A program made the translations under genes and the position numbers. Source: a virus. From it: a DNA stretch of 64,000 bases. Below are positions 1-7,972 of this stretch, piece after piece (position 1 is the first letter of the stretch; each line of letters starts with the position of its first letter). The DNA lies in IMG/VR virus record IMGVR_UViG_3300044732_003010, positions 24,082 to 88,081 of that record; one strand, given 5' to 3'. A model generated the notes under the pieces. That model saw only the letters and a list, made by a program, of their open reading frames with translations, made no database searches and was not told the DNA's origin.

Positions 1-603
1 GACAATCGAACGGGGAGATTTGTCTCTACTGAAAAAGTTAGACAAATCTCCCAACAAACTATTAATGCCCGTACTCAAAAAACAGATAAACTTACCCGTG
101 ACCTTTTACAGGAAAAAATAACTGTCAGCGAGTGGGAAGAGAAAATGTCGTTTGAGATTAAAGACTTGACTATTCAGCTTTATCGAGTTGGCAAGCCTGA
201 TATGAACGCTTCTGACTATGGCAGAATTGGTCAGATGCTTAGAACACAATACGCACGATTAAGAAAGTTTTCCCGTGATATTATTCTTGGTACTCAATCA
301 GAGGCTCAAATAATCAACCGCTCTAAACAGTACGTTGCCAAGTCTAGGGAAGCTTTTGAGGAGGGAAGCCGGAGAGGACACGCTCTAGTCAACAAGTGGG
401 AAAAGAGAATAATTACCAAAAAAGAATCTTGCCAAGAGTGTCTTTTTTATGAAAGTGCCGGCTGGCAGCCTATTGGAACACTCCCCCGACCGACTGAAAG
501 ATGCACTTGTCGGGCTAATTGCGGTTGTTACTTTATTTTTTCTAACTCTAGGACACGACCTACTCAGAATATGCTTTCGTTAAACTTTGGATGGACCCAA
601 TAA
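1..603 (+). CDS. Minor head protein, C-terminal part (5' end cut by window)
   Basis: The frame is open from the first base, so the gene starts left of the window; the first in-window ATG (145) lies inside the same frame and is not a natural start. The C-terminus carries a cysteine cluster (CQECLFYE, then CTCRANCGCYF) of the kind seen at the end of phage minor head/morphogenesis proteins that follow the portal. Position just upstream of the protease and coat genes fits that role. An in-frame 12-bp inverted repeat lies at 13-24 and 41-52. The function is inferred from context and the Cys pattern; no catalytic motif is visible. Confidence 0.6.
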   Translation, partial: DNRTGRFVSTEKVRQISQQTINARTQKTDKLTRDLLQEKITVSEWEEKMSFEIKDLTIQLYRVGKPDMNASDYGRIGQMLRTQYARLRKFSRDIILGTQSEAQIINRSKQYVAKSREAFEEGSRRGHALVNKWEKRIITKKESCQECLFYESAGWQPIGTLPRPTERCTCRANCGCYFIFSNSRTRPTQNMLSLNFGWTQ

Positions 604-605
604 AA

Positions 606-629
606 AACGCAGGGTATCAATCCTGCGTT
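606..629 (+). terminator. Hairpin after the minor head gene
   Basis: Eight-base arms AACGCAGG (606-613) and CCTGCGTT (622-629) enclose an 8-nt loop, starting two bases after the stop codon. The following GTTTCC is only weakly U-rich, so termination may be partial. Confidence 0.5.
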
Positions 630-785
630 GTTTCCTCAGCTATACACTTTCTATGGAGACAAATATTTTGTATTGAAATTTTATATTTATAGGTTGGGCT
701 GGAGACGACACTATTAATATAGATCAACCAACCATAAACGTCAAGTCTTTAGATAGAATTATTTATATAAGTATTTTTTATTGAC

Positions 786-1505
786 ATGGAACTAAAACTA
801 ACCCGCGCTGAATTAGAGATATTGCTACAGACCCGTCATCCTACCGACGACGAGATGCAATTAATCAATCAATTCAAACCCTACGGACTCGATCCGTGGG
901 AATCATCGGAACTGATGCGATTTGCTTTAATTGCTTCAAATAACTTAATTCACAGTTCTGGCCAGGTATGGGATAAAAATGTTTTAGAAACTATGGTAGC
1001 TAGTTACCCTGGATGCGCTTTGATGATCGATCATGAATGGAAAGATCAGACCAAAACTTTTGGGATGATCTATGATTCTTTTATTTATTCCTTGCCTCGT
1101 GTAAGCAAAGAAGGGATAGCACGAATCCTCGAAAAATCTCCTAATCCAAACGAAGATTATCGAATAATTCAAAAAGACGGCTATCATCAGGTCTTGGTTT
1201 TCGGTTTTGTAGAAGCGACTCACCCGATTATTTCAGAAATTTCCTATGGCAGAAAAGCCGATGTTTCAATGGGGGGAATTTTTTATGGCGAGTCGATTTG
1301 TCCTATCTGCGATATTCCTTACAGTGATCCTAAATGTCCTCACTACCCCCCGTATATGGCAGGGCTAGTAGATGAAGAAACCCTAACCCCTTACTATCGC
1401 CGTTCCGGAAAAATGGATTCTATCGAATGCAGTTTTGTTGCCAGTGGCAGTTGTCGCCAAGCAAGATTAATAGATTCCCGTCTCAATACTTTTGTTTTTA
1501 CCTAA
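786..1505 (+). CDS. Prohead maturation protease-like protein
   Basis: A 239-residue protein directly before the coat gene. Visible features are an early DHEW motif near residue 86, a central 'ADVSMGG' strand, a putative metal-binding CPICDIPYSDPKCPHYP segment (three Cys and a His), then 'ECSFVASGS'. The order His, Ser-containing strand, Cys knuckle and ECS.V..G resembles phage capsid-maturation protease families. The role would be cutting scaffold/coat protein during capsid expansion. The assignment rests on gene order and this pattern. A 182-base gap before it shows no other gene. Confidence 0.5.
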   Translation: MELKLTRAELEILLQTRHPTDDEMQLINQFKPYGLDPWESSELMRFALIASNNLIHSSGQVWDKNVLETMVASYPGCALMIDHEWKDQTKTFGMIYDSFIYSLPRVSKEGIARILEKSPNPNEDYRIIQKDGYHQVLVFGFVEATHPIISEISYGRKADVSMGGIFYGESICPICDIPYSDPKCPHYPPYMAGLVDEETLTPYYRRSGKMDSIECSFVASGSCRQARLIDSRLNTFVFT

Positions 1506-1560
1506 AACAGAAAGTTCTGTAGTACAATTATATCTAATAGTTAGTGATCAGCAATCAGTA

Positions 1561-3435
1561 ATGAATACCCTAAAAGAAATCAAACGGGTTACTCCCGTAG
1601 TTATTAAAGATTCAGCAGAAGGAAGTGATACTCCTTCTCAAGAAGAAATCTACACTCTGACTCGAAAAGCCACTTTTCGAGGTGATTTAAAGTCTTCTGA
1701 GGGTGGTGTACCAGTTAAAAATTCCGACCCTGATCCCACTCCCGCCCCAGTCTTTGATCCCAAAATGATTCAAGAGATTGTACAAAACACCGTAGCAGAA
1801 ACCGTAGCTTCGGTAAAACAAGCGATGGAATTGGAAAAACAATCGGCACTAGAATCCCAAAAGCAACAGTTTGAAACTACGAAAGCTACCCTAGAAGCTT
1901 CTCTCAATTCTGCCACGGAAGCTATCCAAGAATCCCACAAAAAAATCGCTCAACTAGAAACTAAAGTCACTGAGTCGGAAAAAACGATTAATAACTTTGC
2001 TGACTTAGGAAAGCTTTACGGTTCTCAAACACCCGAAAAAATGCAGTTGCCTAACTTCAATAAAACCGTCGCTCATGATGCTGATAAAATTACAGGTGCG
2101 CTTGACGAAACCTTTGATTTGATTGAAGACATTCAGAAAAATTCTGGTGTAATCTATTCGGCTCCTGTAATGGGCGGTAATCAGACAGTAAACCTGTACG
2201 ATAAAGTACGATTAGATCGCCATGTTAAAAATAACCGGCAACAGATTGTCAACTCTTTAGATGATTGGGGTCGCAAACAAGGCTGGTTCAGAGGGACTCG
2301 TTCGGCTCCTGTAATGGGCGGTCAAGTTTCAAAAAATGCCCCAACGACTGCGGCGGATTTGCCTCCGTTTTTTCTTGACACTTTGTCAGCAATTCTCCGT
2401 ACAACTCAAATCCCTGGGTTTGCCTTTTGGCAGATTCCTAATTACGCATTAGACTTTACGGCTCGTAATGGAACTGTTATCCGAATTCCTCGATTAAATT
2501 ACCTAACAAGTTCCCCGTCGGTAAGCGATTATCAACTATCAGGAAAGGGTGAGTATGCTGATCTGACTTCTGAATCAGATAATAATAGTGCGTCTAGCGT
2601 ATCGGCAGAAATCTTTGAATATGGGCGCGGTAAAGTAGGTGCTACTACTGCAATCCGACCTGTTTCTATCCCAACTTTCACTGAATATTTTAGTGCGATG
2701 GGAATGATTGATTGGATGCAGAATACGCTGTATTACGACTATGCAAGTTTTGATAATACCATGATCAAAACGATGCTTGATAGCACGTCACTGCATTTGT
2801 ATAACAAAAAAGGCAGTCTTGTTACTTCTCCTACTGGATTATCAGCAACAGGAGATGATGGAACTTTTACCAAAGGATTCTTGCGGCGATTATATCAATA
2901 CGCCCACGATAACAAGTTCCAGATGTATCCCGACCAGACGTATTTGCTATTCTTAAATTCGACTCAAATTCTGCAATTAAAAGAGAGTTATAATGACGAT
3001 TGGCAAGCAAATACGACTCGCGATCTTGACGCTTTACTAAATATTCTCAATCCATCCTATATTCCCCCTGGGGATACTGGAAGGGTTAACTCGTATTTAG
3101 GGTTGGTAGAAAAATTCCATATTTTTGAAACTGGGCAAAGCGTCGGTGTCGGAGCGGCTGGTCAACCCGGTGTTCAAAGTGAAACATTGGGCGGTTCTTT
3201 AGGTGCTAGAACTACCCGTACTGGTTATTTAATTGGAGCCGGTGCGTTAGGTGTTGGTGTAGGGATGCCGTTTCAAATCACTTTTGATAATGTCACTCAA
3301 TTTGATCGTCGGATTCGCGCAACTTGGTTAGCGTGGCTCGGCTACAAAACTCTTGACGTTGATCCCGTAGGTACTGGGGAAGCCTCTCAGCAGTTACGAG
3401 TAGCTGAATTACGCACCCTAGATGTAGCGGTATAA
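1561..3435 (+). CDS. Major capsid (coat) protein with N-terminal scaffold-like domain
   Basis: 624 residues from the ATG at 1561. A TTG-initiated extension to 1492 would overlap the protease gene and is rejected. Residues about 60-180 are charged, Gln/Glu/Lys-rich and coiled-coil-like, as expected of a fused scaffold. The rest has the Gly- and aromatic-rich texture of a coat protein and ends in 'ITFDNVTQFDRRIRATWLAW', typical of HK97-fold or N4gp56-like coat proteins. SAPVMGG occurs twice, at residues 200-206 and 248-254, encoded by an identical 21-nt word (2158-2178 and 2302-2322); one may be a processing site. The start lies just after a TTAGTGATCAGCAATCAG-type repeat. Confidence 0.7.
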   Translation: MNTLKEIKRVTPVVIKDSAEGSDTPSQEEIYTLTRKATFRGDLKSSEGGVPVKNSDPDPTPAPVFDPKMIQEIVQNTVAETVASVKQAMELEKQSALESQKQQFETTKATLEASLNSATEAIQESHKKIAQLETKVTESEKTINNFADLGKLYGSQTPEKMQLPNFNKTVAHDADKITGALDETFDLIEDIQKNSGVIYSAPVMGGNQTVNLYDKVRLDRHVKNNRQQIVNSLDDWGRKQGWFRGTRSAPVMGGQVSKNAPTTAADLPPFFLDTLSAILRTTQIPGFAFWQIPNYALDFTARNGTVIRIPRLNYLTSSPSVSDYQLSGKGEYADLTSESDNNSASSVSAEIFEYGRGKVGATTAIRPVSIPTFTEYFSAMGMIDWMQNTLYYDYASFDNTMIKTMLDSTSLHLYNKKGSLVTSPTGLSATGDDGTFTKGFLRRLYQYAHDNKFQMYPDQTYLLFLNSTQILQLKESYNDDWQANTTRDLDALLNILNPSYIPPGDTGRVNSYLGLVEKFHIFETGQSVGVGAAGQPGVQSETLGGSLGARTTRTGYLIGAGALGVGVGMPFQITFDNVTQFDRRIRATWLAWLGYKTLDVDPVGTGEASQQLRVAELRTLDVAV

Positions 3436-3455
3436 ACTTTATCTTTCTAACAATT

Positions 3456-3680
3456 ATGGCAAGCAAAGAAACCCTCGAAGAAACTTTACCCACTGTGACA
3501 GGTGGAACTAAAAACCTTCCCCTGACAAATGGAACCAATGAAGTTACTTATAACAATCTGAAAGCGCTAGGTTATCCAGTCTGTAACCGGTGTAAAGGTC
3601 AACTCAGAACTGATCTCGATCATCGTCCATTTTGTCCAGTTAACGACACCAGTTGTCCTCTATTGAGCAAAATTTCCTAA
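3456..3680 (+). CDS. Small Cys-rich head-region protein
   Basis: 74 residues starting 20 bases after the coat gene. The C-terminal half holds CNRC...FCPVNDTSCP, a likely four-Cys metal site. The N-terminus is Thr/Glu-rich and probably disordered. Its stop codon overlaps the next start (TAATG), so it is translationally coupled to the connector gene. A head-completion or accessory head role is inferred from position only. Confidence 0.5.
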   Translation: MASKETLEETLPTVTGGTKNLPLTNGTNEVTYNNLKALGYPVCNRCKGQLRTDLDHRPFCPVNDTSCPLLSKIS

Positions 3681-4351
3681 TGATTTTTAGCATCGATGAC
3701 CTCTCTATTTTCGCACCATCAGTATCTTTACCAGAAGATGCCGTCACTGGTGCGATTTACTTTGTCCAGTCAATTATCGAAGGCGATAGAGGAGCGGATC
3801 GACCTTTAGAAATTACCCGCCATAGAGAAAAACTAAAAGTTAATCTAAAATTCCAAAATTTTAGATTAACTTATGTCAGCATAAATACTCCAATTATCAG
3901 CAATCCTGCTCCGATAATTAAAGCTAGATTAGGCAATATTACCGATGGATTTAATCGGGCTATCGCTCCTGATAGTTGGCAAGTTTTAGGTTCTAACGAC
4001 TACATAATCGATATAGACGGGCAAATTCACCTATCTACTGCGATTGGTAGATCGTGGGGGTATGGCGGCTATCACGGCTATAGTCGTGAACCATATCCTG
4101 AGTTTTCCGAGGCTGATGTGGAGTACTCCAGTGGCATTGATTTCTCTCAAGATACCCGACAAACAAAAGAGATAAAAGCAGCTTTTGGCCGTATTTTAGA
4201 TTGGGTATGTAATACTGGTTCTTTTAGAGGTGTTTCGTCAGTTGAATTACCTTTTGAAGAGGCAAAAATCAATTATGGGACTGGTCAACTTGGTACAATT
4301 CCTGATGATTTGCTAATGATATTTAAAAAGTATCGCCCAATAAGATTATGA
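3680..4351 (+). CDS. Probable head-tail connector protein
   Basis: 223 residues. The ATG at 3680 overlaps the preceding stop as TAATG; an upstream TTG in frame would overlap the previous gene. It has no recognisable catalytic motif and mixed alpha/beta composition. It lies between the coat gene and the resolvase, where gp6/gp15-like connectors sit in siphoviruses. A Trp/Gly/Tyr-rich stretch (SWGYGGYHGYSREPYPEF) is notable near residue 125. It ends in an ATGA overlap with the next gene. Confidence 0.4.
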   Translation: MIFSIDDLSIFAPSVSLPEDAVTGAIYFVQSIIEGDRGADRPLEITRHREKLKVNLKFQNFRLTYVSINTPIISNPAPIIKARLGNITDGFNRAIAPDSWQVLGSNDYIIDIDGQIHLSTAIGRSWGYGGYHGYSREPYPEFSEADVEYSSGIDFSQDTRQTKEIKAAFGRILDWVCNTGSFRGVSSVELPFEEAKINYGTGQLGTIPDDLLMIFKKYRPIRL

Positions 4352-4758
4352 AAGCAATTTTTATCTGTCCACTTCCGCCGACTCTTAATGAACAAATAAG
4401 ATACGCTCGTGCAAATAAATTTAAAAGCGCAACTACTAAAAAAGAATGGGACTTTGATATACAAAAACTTATTATAGAACAAAAAATTCCACGTTTTCCT
4501 GACAAAGTATGGATGCTTTACGAATGGCGAATTAAAAACTTTGGACGTGACCCTGATAATGTTTGTGGCAGCGCAAAATATGTTAATGACGCACTGAAAA
4601 AGACAGGAGTTATTGTTGACGATAATTTAAAATATATCTATGGATACGATTCAATATTCACAAAATGGACGAAAGACGAATTAAAGTTAACAATTAGTGA
4701 TAAACCAATTCTAAACAAAATTTTTATAGAGGATGATAATAGCAATGTTATATCTTAA
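4348..4758 (+). CDS. RusA-like Holliday-junction resolvase
   Basis: 136 residues with the RusA signature: an N-terminal 'PLPPTLNEQIRYAR', then RDPDNV (residues 67-72) followed by AKYVNDALK and VIVDDN (89-93). The aspartates at 68, 70, 91 and 92 correspond to the metal-binding acidic residues and Lys77 to the conserved lysine. The enzyme cleaves four-way junctions in recombination or replication intermediates and can debranch DNA before packaging. The length matches the family (about 120-140). It starts in an ATGA overlap with the connector gene. Confidence 0.85.
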   Translation: MKAIFICPLPPTLNEQIRYARANKFKSATTKKEWDFDIQKLIIEQKIPRFPDKVWMLYEWRIKNFGRDPDNVCGSAKYVNDALKKTGVIVDDNLKYIYGYDSIFTKWTKDELKLTISDKPILNKIFIEDDNSNVIS

Positions 4759-4906
4759 ATTAGACCCGTCTATTGTCTGTGTTTTGATTGTTTTCGCCTG
4801 CTTGATTCATTCTTTCTTTACTCCTGAAACTACTGACACCTACGGCAATGTTATCGTAGCAATTGTTTCAGGATACCTCGGCTACTTAAAGGGTTCCGAC
4901 ACTTAA
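4745..4906 (+). CDS. Small membrane protein (53 aa)
   Basis: A 53-residue reading frame beginning inside the end of the resolvase gene. It has one clear hydrophobic span (IVCVLIVFACLIHSFF) and a second weaker one (VIVAIVSGYLGYL) before a short charged tail. The size and two hydrophobic segments would suit a small holin-like or host membrane-modifying protein, but no family is recognised. It converges with the minus-strand gene, the two stops overlapping at 4903-4906. Confidence 0.5.
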   Translation: MLYLKLDPSIVCVLIVFACLIHSFFTPETTDTYGNVIVAIVSGYLGYLKGSDT

Positions 4907-5337
4907 CTACCCTGATCAAATCTTGCATAAAGTTTAATTCTCCGTCCTAGTTTTGCGGCAATTCCTAGCTGCTGGCTTGTCGGAGACTCAAACACATTTA
5001 ACTGTCTGACAAGACCGATTCTGTTATTAATTGTTACTTGTAATTCCCCTGTAGCCTGAATTGGGAACGGGTAATCTTTAGGCTTTACCAATCTTCCCTC
5101 AAAATATTCACAATCGAGATAACTACCTTCTTCTACTTCTGCCACAGGCGGTTTTGACTGTTGCAACCAACAAGCAATTACTACAGACTCTATAGAAGAT
5201 GCTCGCATAATAGGATTACCAACGGCATCGGTAGTCATGGTAGAGCCTGCAGCTACAGAAAAGGATAGAGAAGCATTAGCCTTAATTGTGGGATTTTCTA
5301 GAAACTTTCCCGCAACTCCAATAGCACTGTCGAACAT
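4903..5337 (-). CDS. Unknown phage protein, convergent with the head genes
   Basis: 144 residues if translation starts at the ATG at 5337 (MFDSAIGVAGKFLEN). A longer TTG-initiated form from 5394 would begin upstream of the mapped promoter, so it is rejected. The protein has Ala/Ser-rich beta-like segments and ends LGRRIKLYARFDQGS. No family is recognised. Its isolated orientation opposite the head operon suggests an independently expressed gene. Confidence 0.5.
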   Translation of the reverse strand: MFDSAIGVAGKFLENPTIKANASLSFSVAAGSTMTTDAVGNPIMRASSIESVVIACWLQQSKPPVAEVEEGSYLDCEYFEGRLVKPKDYPFPIQATGELQVTINNRIGLVRQLNVFESPTSQQLGIAAKLGRRIKLYARFDQGS

Positions 5338-5360
5338 TTGTATTGATATAAATTTTTCTA

Positions 5361-5389
5361 ATTTTAGTGTATCAAAATTATCTTGACAA
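5361..5389 (-). promoter_or_regulatory. Sigma70-type promoter for the 5337 gene
   Basis: On the minus strand, TTGTCA (5384-5389) and TAAAAT (5361-5366) are separated by 17 bp. It ends 23 bp before the ATG at 5337 and fixes the start of that gene. Confidence 0.6.
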
Positions 5390-5447
5390 TTCAAGTAAGA
5401 AGGCGTATAGTTGAGTTATGGTAAATTTGTAGAAACAAGATAAAATT

Positions 5448-5543
5448 ATGTCAAAACAATTACTGATAGATTTAACATTTTTCATGTTAAATATTGCGAT
5501 AGTAGTTCTATGGGTTTCTTGGCTTTTCTTAGAAAGAAGTTAA
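5448..5543 (+). CDS. Possible 31-aa membrane micropeptide
   Basis: MSKQLLIDLT followed by a single hydrophobic span (FFMLNIAIVVLWVSWLFL) and ERS. It is AT-rich and has no good Shine-Dalgarno site, so this is tentative. It precedes the strongly translated 5581 gene. Confidence 0.3.
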   Translation: MSKQLLIDLTFFMLNIAIVVLWVSWLFLERS

Positions 5544-5580
5544 CTTATAAAGCCAAATAGTTGTCTAAAGGAGGTACATC

Positions 5581-6219
5581 ATGGACAAATCCAAGCTTCA
5601 TAAAACCTCGTTATCTCTTGGAGTAAAAATGGGAACCACATTAAGTTATGTAGTTTTTTGTAACTACTGTGGTTTTGAAATTCAAGAATGTCCAGACATT
5701 AAAAGCATTGAACTGCTAAAAAATGTTATACAGGAAATTGTCGAGGTTAATCCGATAAAAAAGTACACGCAAGCAAACTGGAAAAATTGGATAAAAACCA
5801 GTCAATTAATTATTCCAAATTTTAATGGCGTATGGGAGGAATTAAAGAAAATTAGGCAAAACTATTTCAGAAAAACAATACAAGAAATGTGGCAAAAAAT
5901 GAACGACTTTGACTACAGTCAATACGAATATGATATATACGAAAAACGATGGGACGAGAAAGCGTGGGATGAATTTCAGAAATCATGGGAAAAAGATTGC
6001 AGAGAAAGACAAAGAAAACTGGCTAGAGAGCTAGCCCACACTAACGACCTGTGGGAAGTTTTAGTAAAGACAAAGCAAAAAATCACCTACTCTCATTCCC
6101 TAACAGATAATTTAAGCGATCTTGATCCTTGGACAAGAAACTTAGTGGGAGTTGTTGATTTAGGCTCAGAAGACTCAAAAGAATCGTATATTGATTATTT
6201 AGTGGAGAAGTATCAGTGA
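5581..6219 (+). CDS. Unknown 212-aa protein with a strong ribosome-binding site
   Basis: An exact AAAGGAGGT (5567-5575) lies 5 nt before the ATG, the best Shine-Dalgarno site in the region. The N-terminus has CNYCGFEIQEC, a possible zinc knuckle (three Cys). The centre is rich in Trp, Lys, Glu and Asp (WEELKKI, WQKMNDFDYSQYEYDIYEKRWDEK), predicted helical. No family is recognised. The stop overlaps a GTG start of the decayed PIN gene (GTGA), the usual arrangement of an operon. Confidence 0.55.
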   Translation: MDKSKLHKTSLSLGVKMGTTLSYVVFCNYCGFEIQECPDIKSIELLKNVIQEIVEVNPIKKYTQANWKNWIKTSQLIIPNFNGVWEELKKIRQNYFRKTIQEMWQKMNDFDYSQYEYDIYEKRWDEKAWDEFQKSWEKDCRERQRKLARELAHTNDLWEVLVKTKQKITYSHSLTDNLSDLDPWTRNLVGVVDLGSEDSKESYIDYLVEKYQ

Positions 6220-6357
6220 AGCAAGTCTTATTCGATAGTGATGTATTGCTAGATGTTTTGGGTAAGCGTAAACCACGTTTTCGAGCAAAGAGCATCTGTA
6301 CAAGCATTAAATACAGTTAAGACAGGTAAAACTCAAGCAGAAAAAGATATTAATTGA
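6216..6357 (+). pseudogene. Decayed PIN-domain (VapC-like) toxin
   Basis: A GTG start overlaps the previous stop. The first ~20 residues (MKQVLFDSDVLLDVLGKRKP) match the PIN-domain N-terminus with its first acidic residue, D7. After that, homology continues one base over (HVFEQRASVQALNTVKTGKT), so there is a frameshift near 6275. The frame stops at 6357, lacking two thirds of a normal PIN domain and the later acidic residues. It cannot be an active nuclease. Confidence 0.6.
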
Positions 6358-6377
6358 TAATCGAAAAGAGCTAAAAC

Positions 6378-6580
6378 ATGAGTATCAAACAATTTCAAAT
6401 AGAGTTTAGTGGGAAAAGCTCAGAACGTCTCGAAGAAATATCTCAGCAGTTGAATTTATCGGGGCTGAAATTATTCGCAAAGGATTAAAGTTTATGGCTT
6501 TATACGCTAAATCTCAGGTAAAAAAAGATACTCGGTTAATACTCGAAAAAAATGGCGATCAAAAAGAGATAATCATCTAA
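6378..6580 (+). pseudogene. Frameshifted antitoxin-like (ribbon-helix-helix type) gene
   Basis: Starts MSIKQFQIEFSGKSSERLEE and reads into EISQQLNLSG, then stops. One base over, the expected continuation appears (AEIIRKGLKFMALYAKSQ ... RLILEKNGDQKEIII). A single-base loss in the GGGG run near 6462 explains this. The pattern resembles small VapB/CopG-like antitoxins of cyanobacteria. It sits behind the decayed PIN gene, so both members look inactive. A sequencing error in the G run is possible. Confidence 0.5.
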
Positions 6581-6595
6581 AAGAGGTGTTATGGT

Positions 6596-6874
6596 ATGGA
6601 TGCGAATCTAATAAAAAACCTTAAAAAAGACTTAATAGAATTAAGAAGTCAAATTTGGGATAAAATGTCGGATGCTCAAAAAGAACAATATTATCAAGAT
6701 GAAGCTAACAATGCTATCAGCCTTGAAAACATTATTTCTTTTGTACATGAATACTCTGATAGAATAAAAAAAGAAATTGATAATCCTAATTTTCAGAATT
6801 TATTTGACAGAAGATTAGAGATGAAAATCACTTGTTTTGACAATTTTTGGGAGGAATTAGACAATGGAAGATAA
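6596..6874 (+). CDS. Unknown small acidic/helical protein
   Basis: 92 residues, almost entirely predicted helix, rich in Asp, Glu, Asn and Lys. AAGAGGTG lies upstream. Its end overlaps the next start by 11 bases. No family is recognised; it is part of a run of small early-type genes leading to nblA. Confidence 0.45.
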   Translation: MDANLIKNLKKDLIELRSQIWDKMSDAQKEQYYQDEANNAISLENIISFVHEYSDRIKKEIDNPNFQNLFDRRLEMKITCFDNFWEELDNGR

Positions 6875-7058
6875 ATTCACGCTAGAAGATTACATCTATG
6901 TTCCCATTGAACCAGAAATGGCAAGAAAGCTACTCAAACATCACGGAAAAGACTGGGAACCCTTTGACGAATTTAACGGTTTTTATCATTGTCTAAAACA
7001 AACATTGGAAGACTTTGATAATAGATTTGAGCCTCAAAAAGAAGAGTCTGAATTTTAA
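6864..7058 (+). CDS. Unknown 64-aa acidic protein
   Basis: MEDKFTLEDYIYVPIEPEMA start; acidic overall and ending EPQKEESEF. It starts within the preceding gene with TGGGAGGAA as ribosome-binding site and ends 13 bases before nblA, so it is probably cotranscribed with it. No family is recognised. Confidence 0.45.
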   Translation: MEDKFTLEDYIYVPIEPEMARKLLKHHGKDWEPFDEFNGFYHCLKQTLEDFDNRFEPQKEESEF

Positions 7059-7071
7059 CTTAGGAGTAATC

Positions 7072-7275
7072 ATGTCTCAACCTATCGAACTTTCTTTAGA
7101 ACAGCAGTTCAATATTCGTTCTTTTCAGATTCAGGTAGAACAAATGAGCCAAGAGCAAGCGCAGGATTTCCTGATCAAGCTTTACGAACAAATGATGGTC
7201 AGAGAAAATATGTACAAAGCTTTTCTTAAACATCAATGGGGATTAAGTGATAATCCGTGGCAAAAAACAAAGTAA
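7072..7275 (+). CDS. nblA: NblA phycobilisome degradation protein
   Basis: 67 residues from the ATG at 7072 (GGAG at 7063-7066, 5 nt upstream). It is recognisable as NblA by MSQPIELSLEQQFNIRSF, the helical 'MSQEQAQDFLIKLYEQMMVRE', and C-terminal KAFLKHQWG. NblA is a short helical adaptor that binds phycobiliproteins and the Clp chaperone and triggers phycobilisome breakdown. Cyanophages such as Ma-LMM01 are known to carry nblA, probably to shut down light harvesting or recycle amino acids during infection. Its length is normal. Confidence 0.92.
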   Translation: MSQPIELSLEQQFNIRSFQIQVEQMSQEQAQDFLIKLYEQMMVRENMYKAFLKHQWGLSDNPWQKTK

Positions 7276-7330
7276 TACTACAGTGCCAGTTGTCGGTTAT
7301 CGGATCAATGTACACTAACCCAAAAAACCA

Positions 7331-7627
7331 ATGAGAACCATCTGGAAGTACCCTATAGATACAACTCCTTGTTGCGAGATTGAAATGCCTTTAAACGCAA
7401 AGATATTATGCGTTCAGTTGCAGAATAATATTCCTACACTTTGGGCATTACTAGAAACAGAAGAACCTAAGAGGATTTTTGATATTTTGACTTACTATAC
7501 TGGTAGCTATTGGATAGATAAAAAAGGACAATACATTGGAACTTATCAACTAGCTGGATTGGTATATCATGTATTTGTTAGACCTCATCCTGTATCTCCT
7601 CGGCTAAACCTTTCGTATATTTGTTAA
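7331..7627 (+). CDS. DUF7352-like phage protein
   Basis: 98 residues beginning MRTIWKYPIDTTPCCEIEMP, followed by AKILCVQLQNNIPTLWALL and 'YIGTYQLAGLVYHVFVRP'. This matches my memory of the DUF7352 family, small all-beta proteins common in phages with no known function. The length is right for the family. It overlaps the next frame by 7 bases. Confidence 0.55.
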   Translation: MRTIWKYPIDTTPCCEIEMPLNAKILCVQLQNNIPTLWALLETEEPKRIFDILTYYTGSYWIDKKGQYIGTYQLAGLVYHVFVRPHPVSPRLNLSYIC

Positions 7628-7839
7628 AGTTTCTGATCGCATCCCTAATATTTGCCTTTCGTAAAAAATTCTCAAATAAAGAGGGACTTATAACTATCGC
7701 AGAAATTGACAAAAGAATATTGATTCTTTTTCAAAAAGTAAGAGAATTGCTTGCCAATGAAAAAGAATCAATCAAAAAAACATTAGCAGAAATAAAATCT
7801 TTTGAACAAAGTAGAGGTAAAATCAATTATGACTCTTGA
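7621..7839 (+). CDS. Small protein with N-terminal hydrophobic segment
   Basis: 72 residues from a TTG start overlapping the previous stop. It has a short hydrophobic N-terminus (LKFLIASLIFAF) followed by a basic patch and a helical, charged body (IDKRILILFQKVRELLANEKESIKKTLAEIKS). It could be a membrane-anchored helix. The start codon is weak and the gene is tentative. Confidence 0.35.
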   Translation: MLKFLIASLIFAFRKKFSNKEGLITIAEIDKRILILFQKVRELLANEKESIKKTLAEIKSFEQSRGKINYDS

Positions 7840-7972
7840 AGAAATCAACGCAAAACTGGACTTGCTTCTAGAAGAAATAGAAAACTGGAAACCTAAATCT
7901 GATTTATTTCCGAAAGAAATAGAAACTTGGAAGCAACCCAATATTAAAGAAAAGGGAAAAGCCAATGTTTAA
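7829..7972 (+). CDS. 47-aa helical protein with an internal repeat
   Basis: MTLEEINAKLDLLLEEIENW followed by a related second segment, IENWKPKSDLFPKEIETWKQ. It overlaps both neighbours (11 and 8 bases), as translationally coupled phage genes often do. No function is recognised. Confidence 0.35.
   Translation: MTLEEINAKLDLLLEEIENWKPKSDLFPKEIETWKQPNIKEKGKANV

Noticed and set aside
13-52. 12-bp inverted repeat GGGAGATTTGTC/GACAAATCTCCC
   Set aside because: Lies inside the minor head coding frame, with no promoter or terminator context; kept only as a note.
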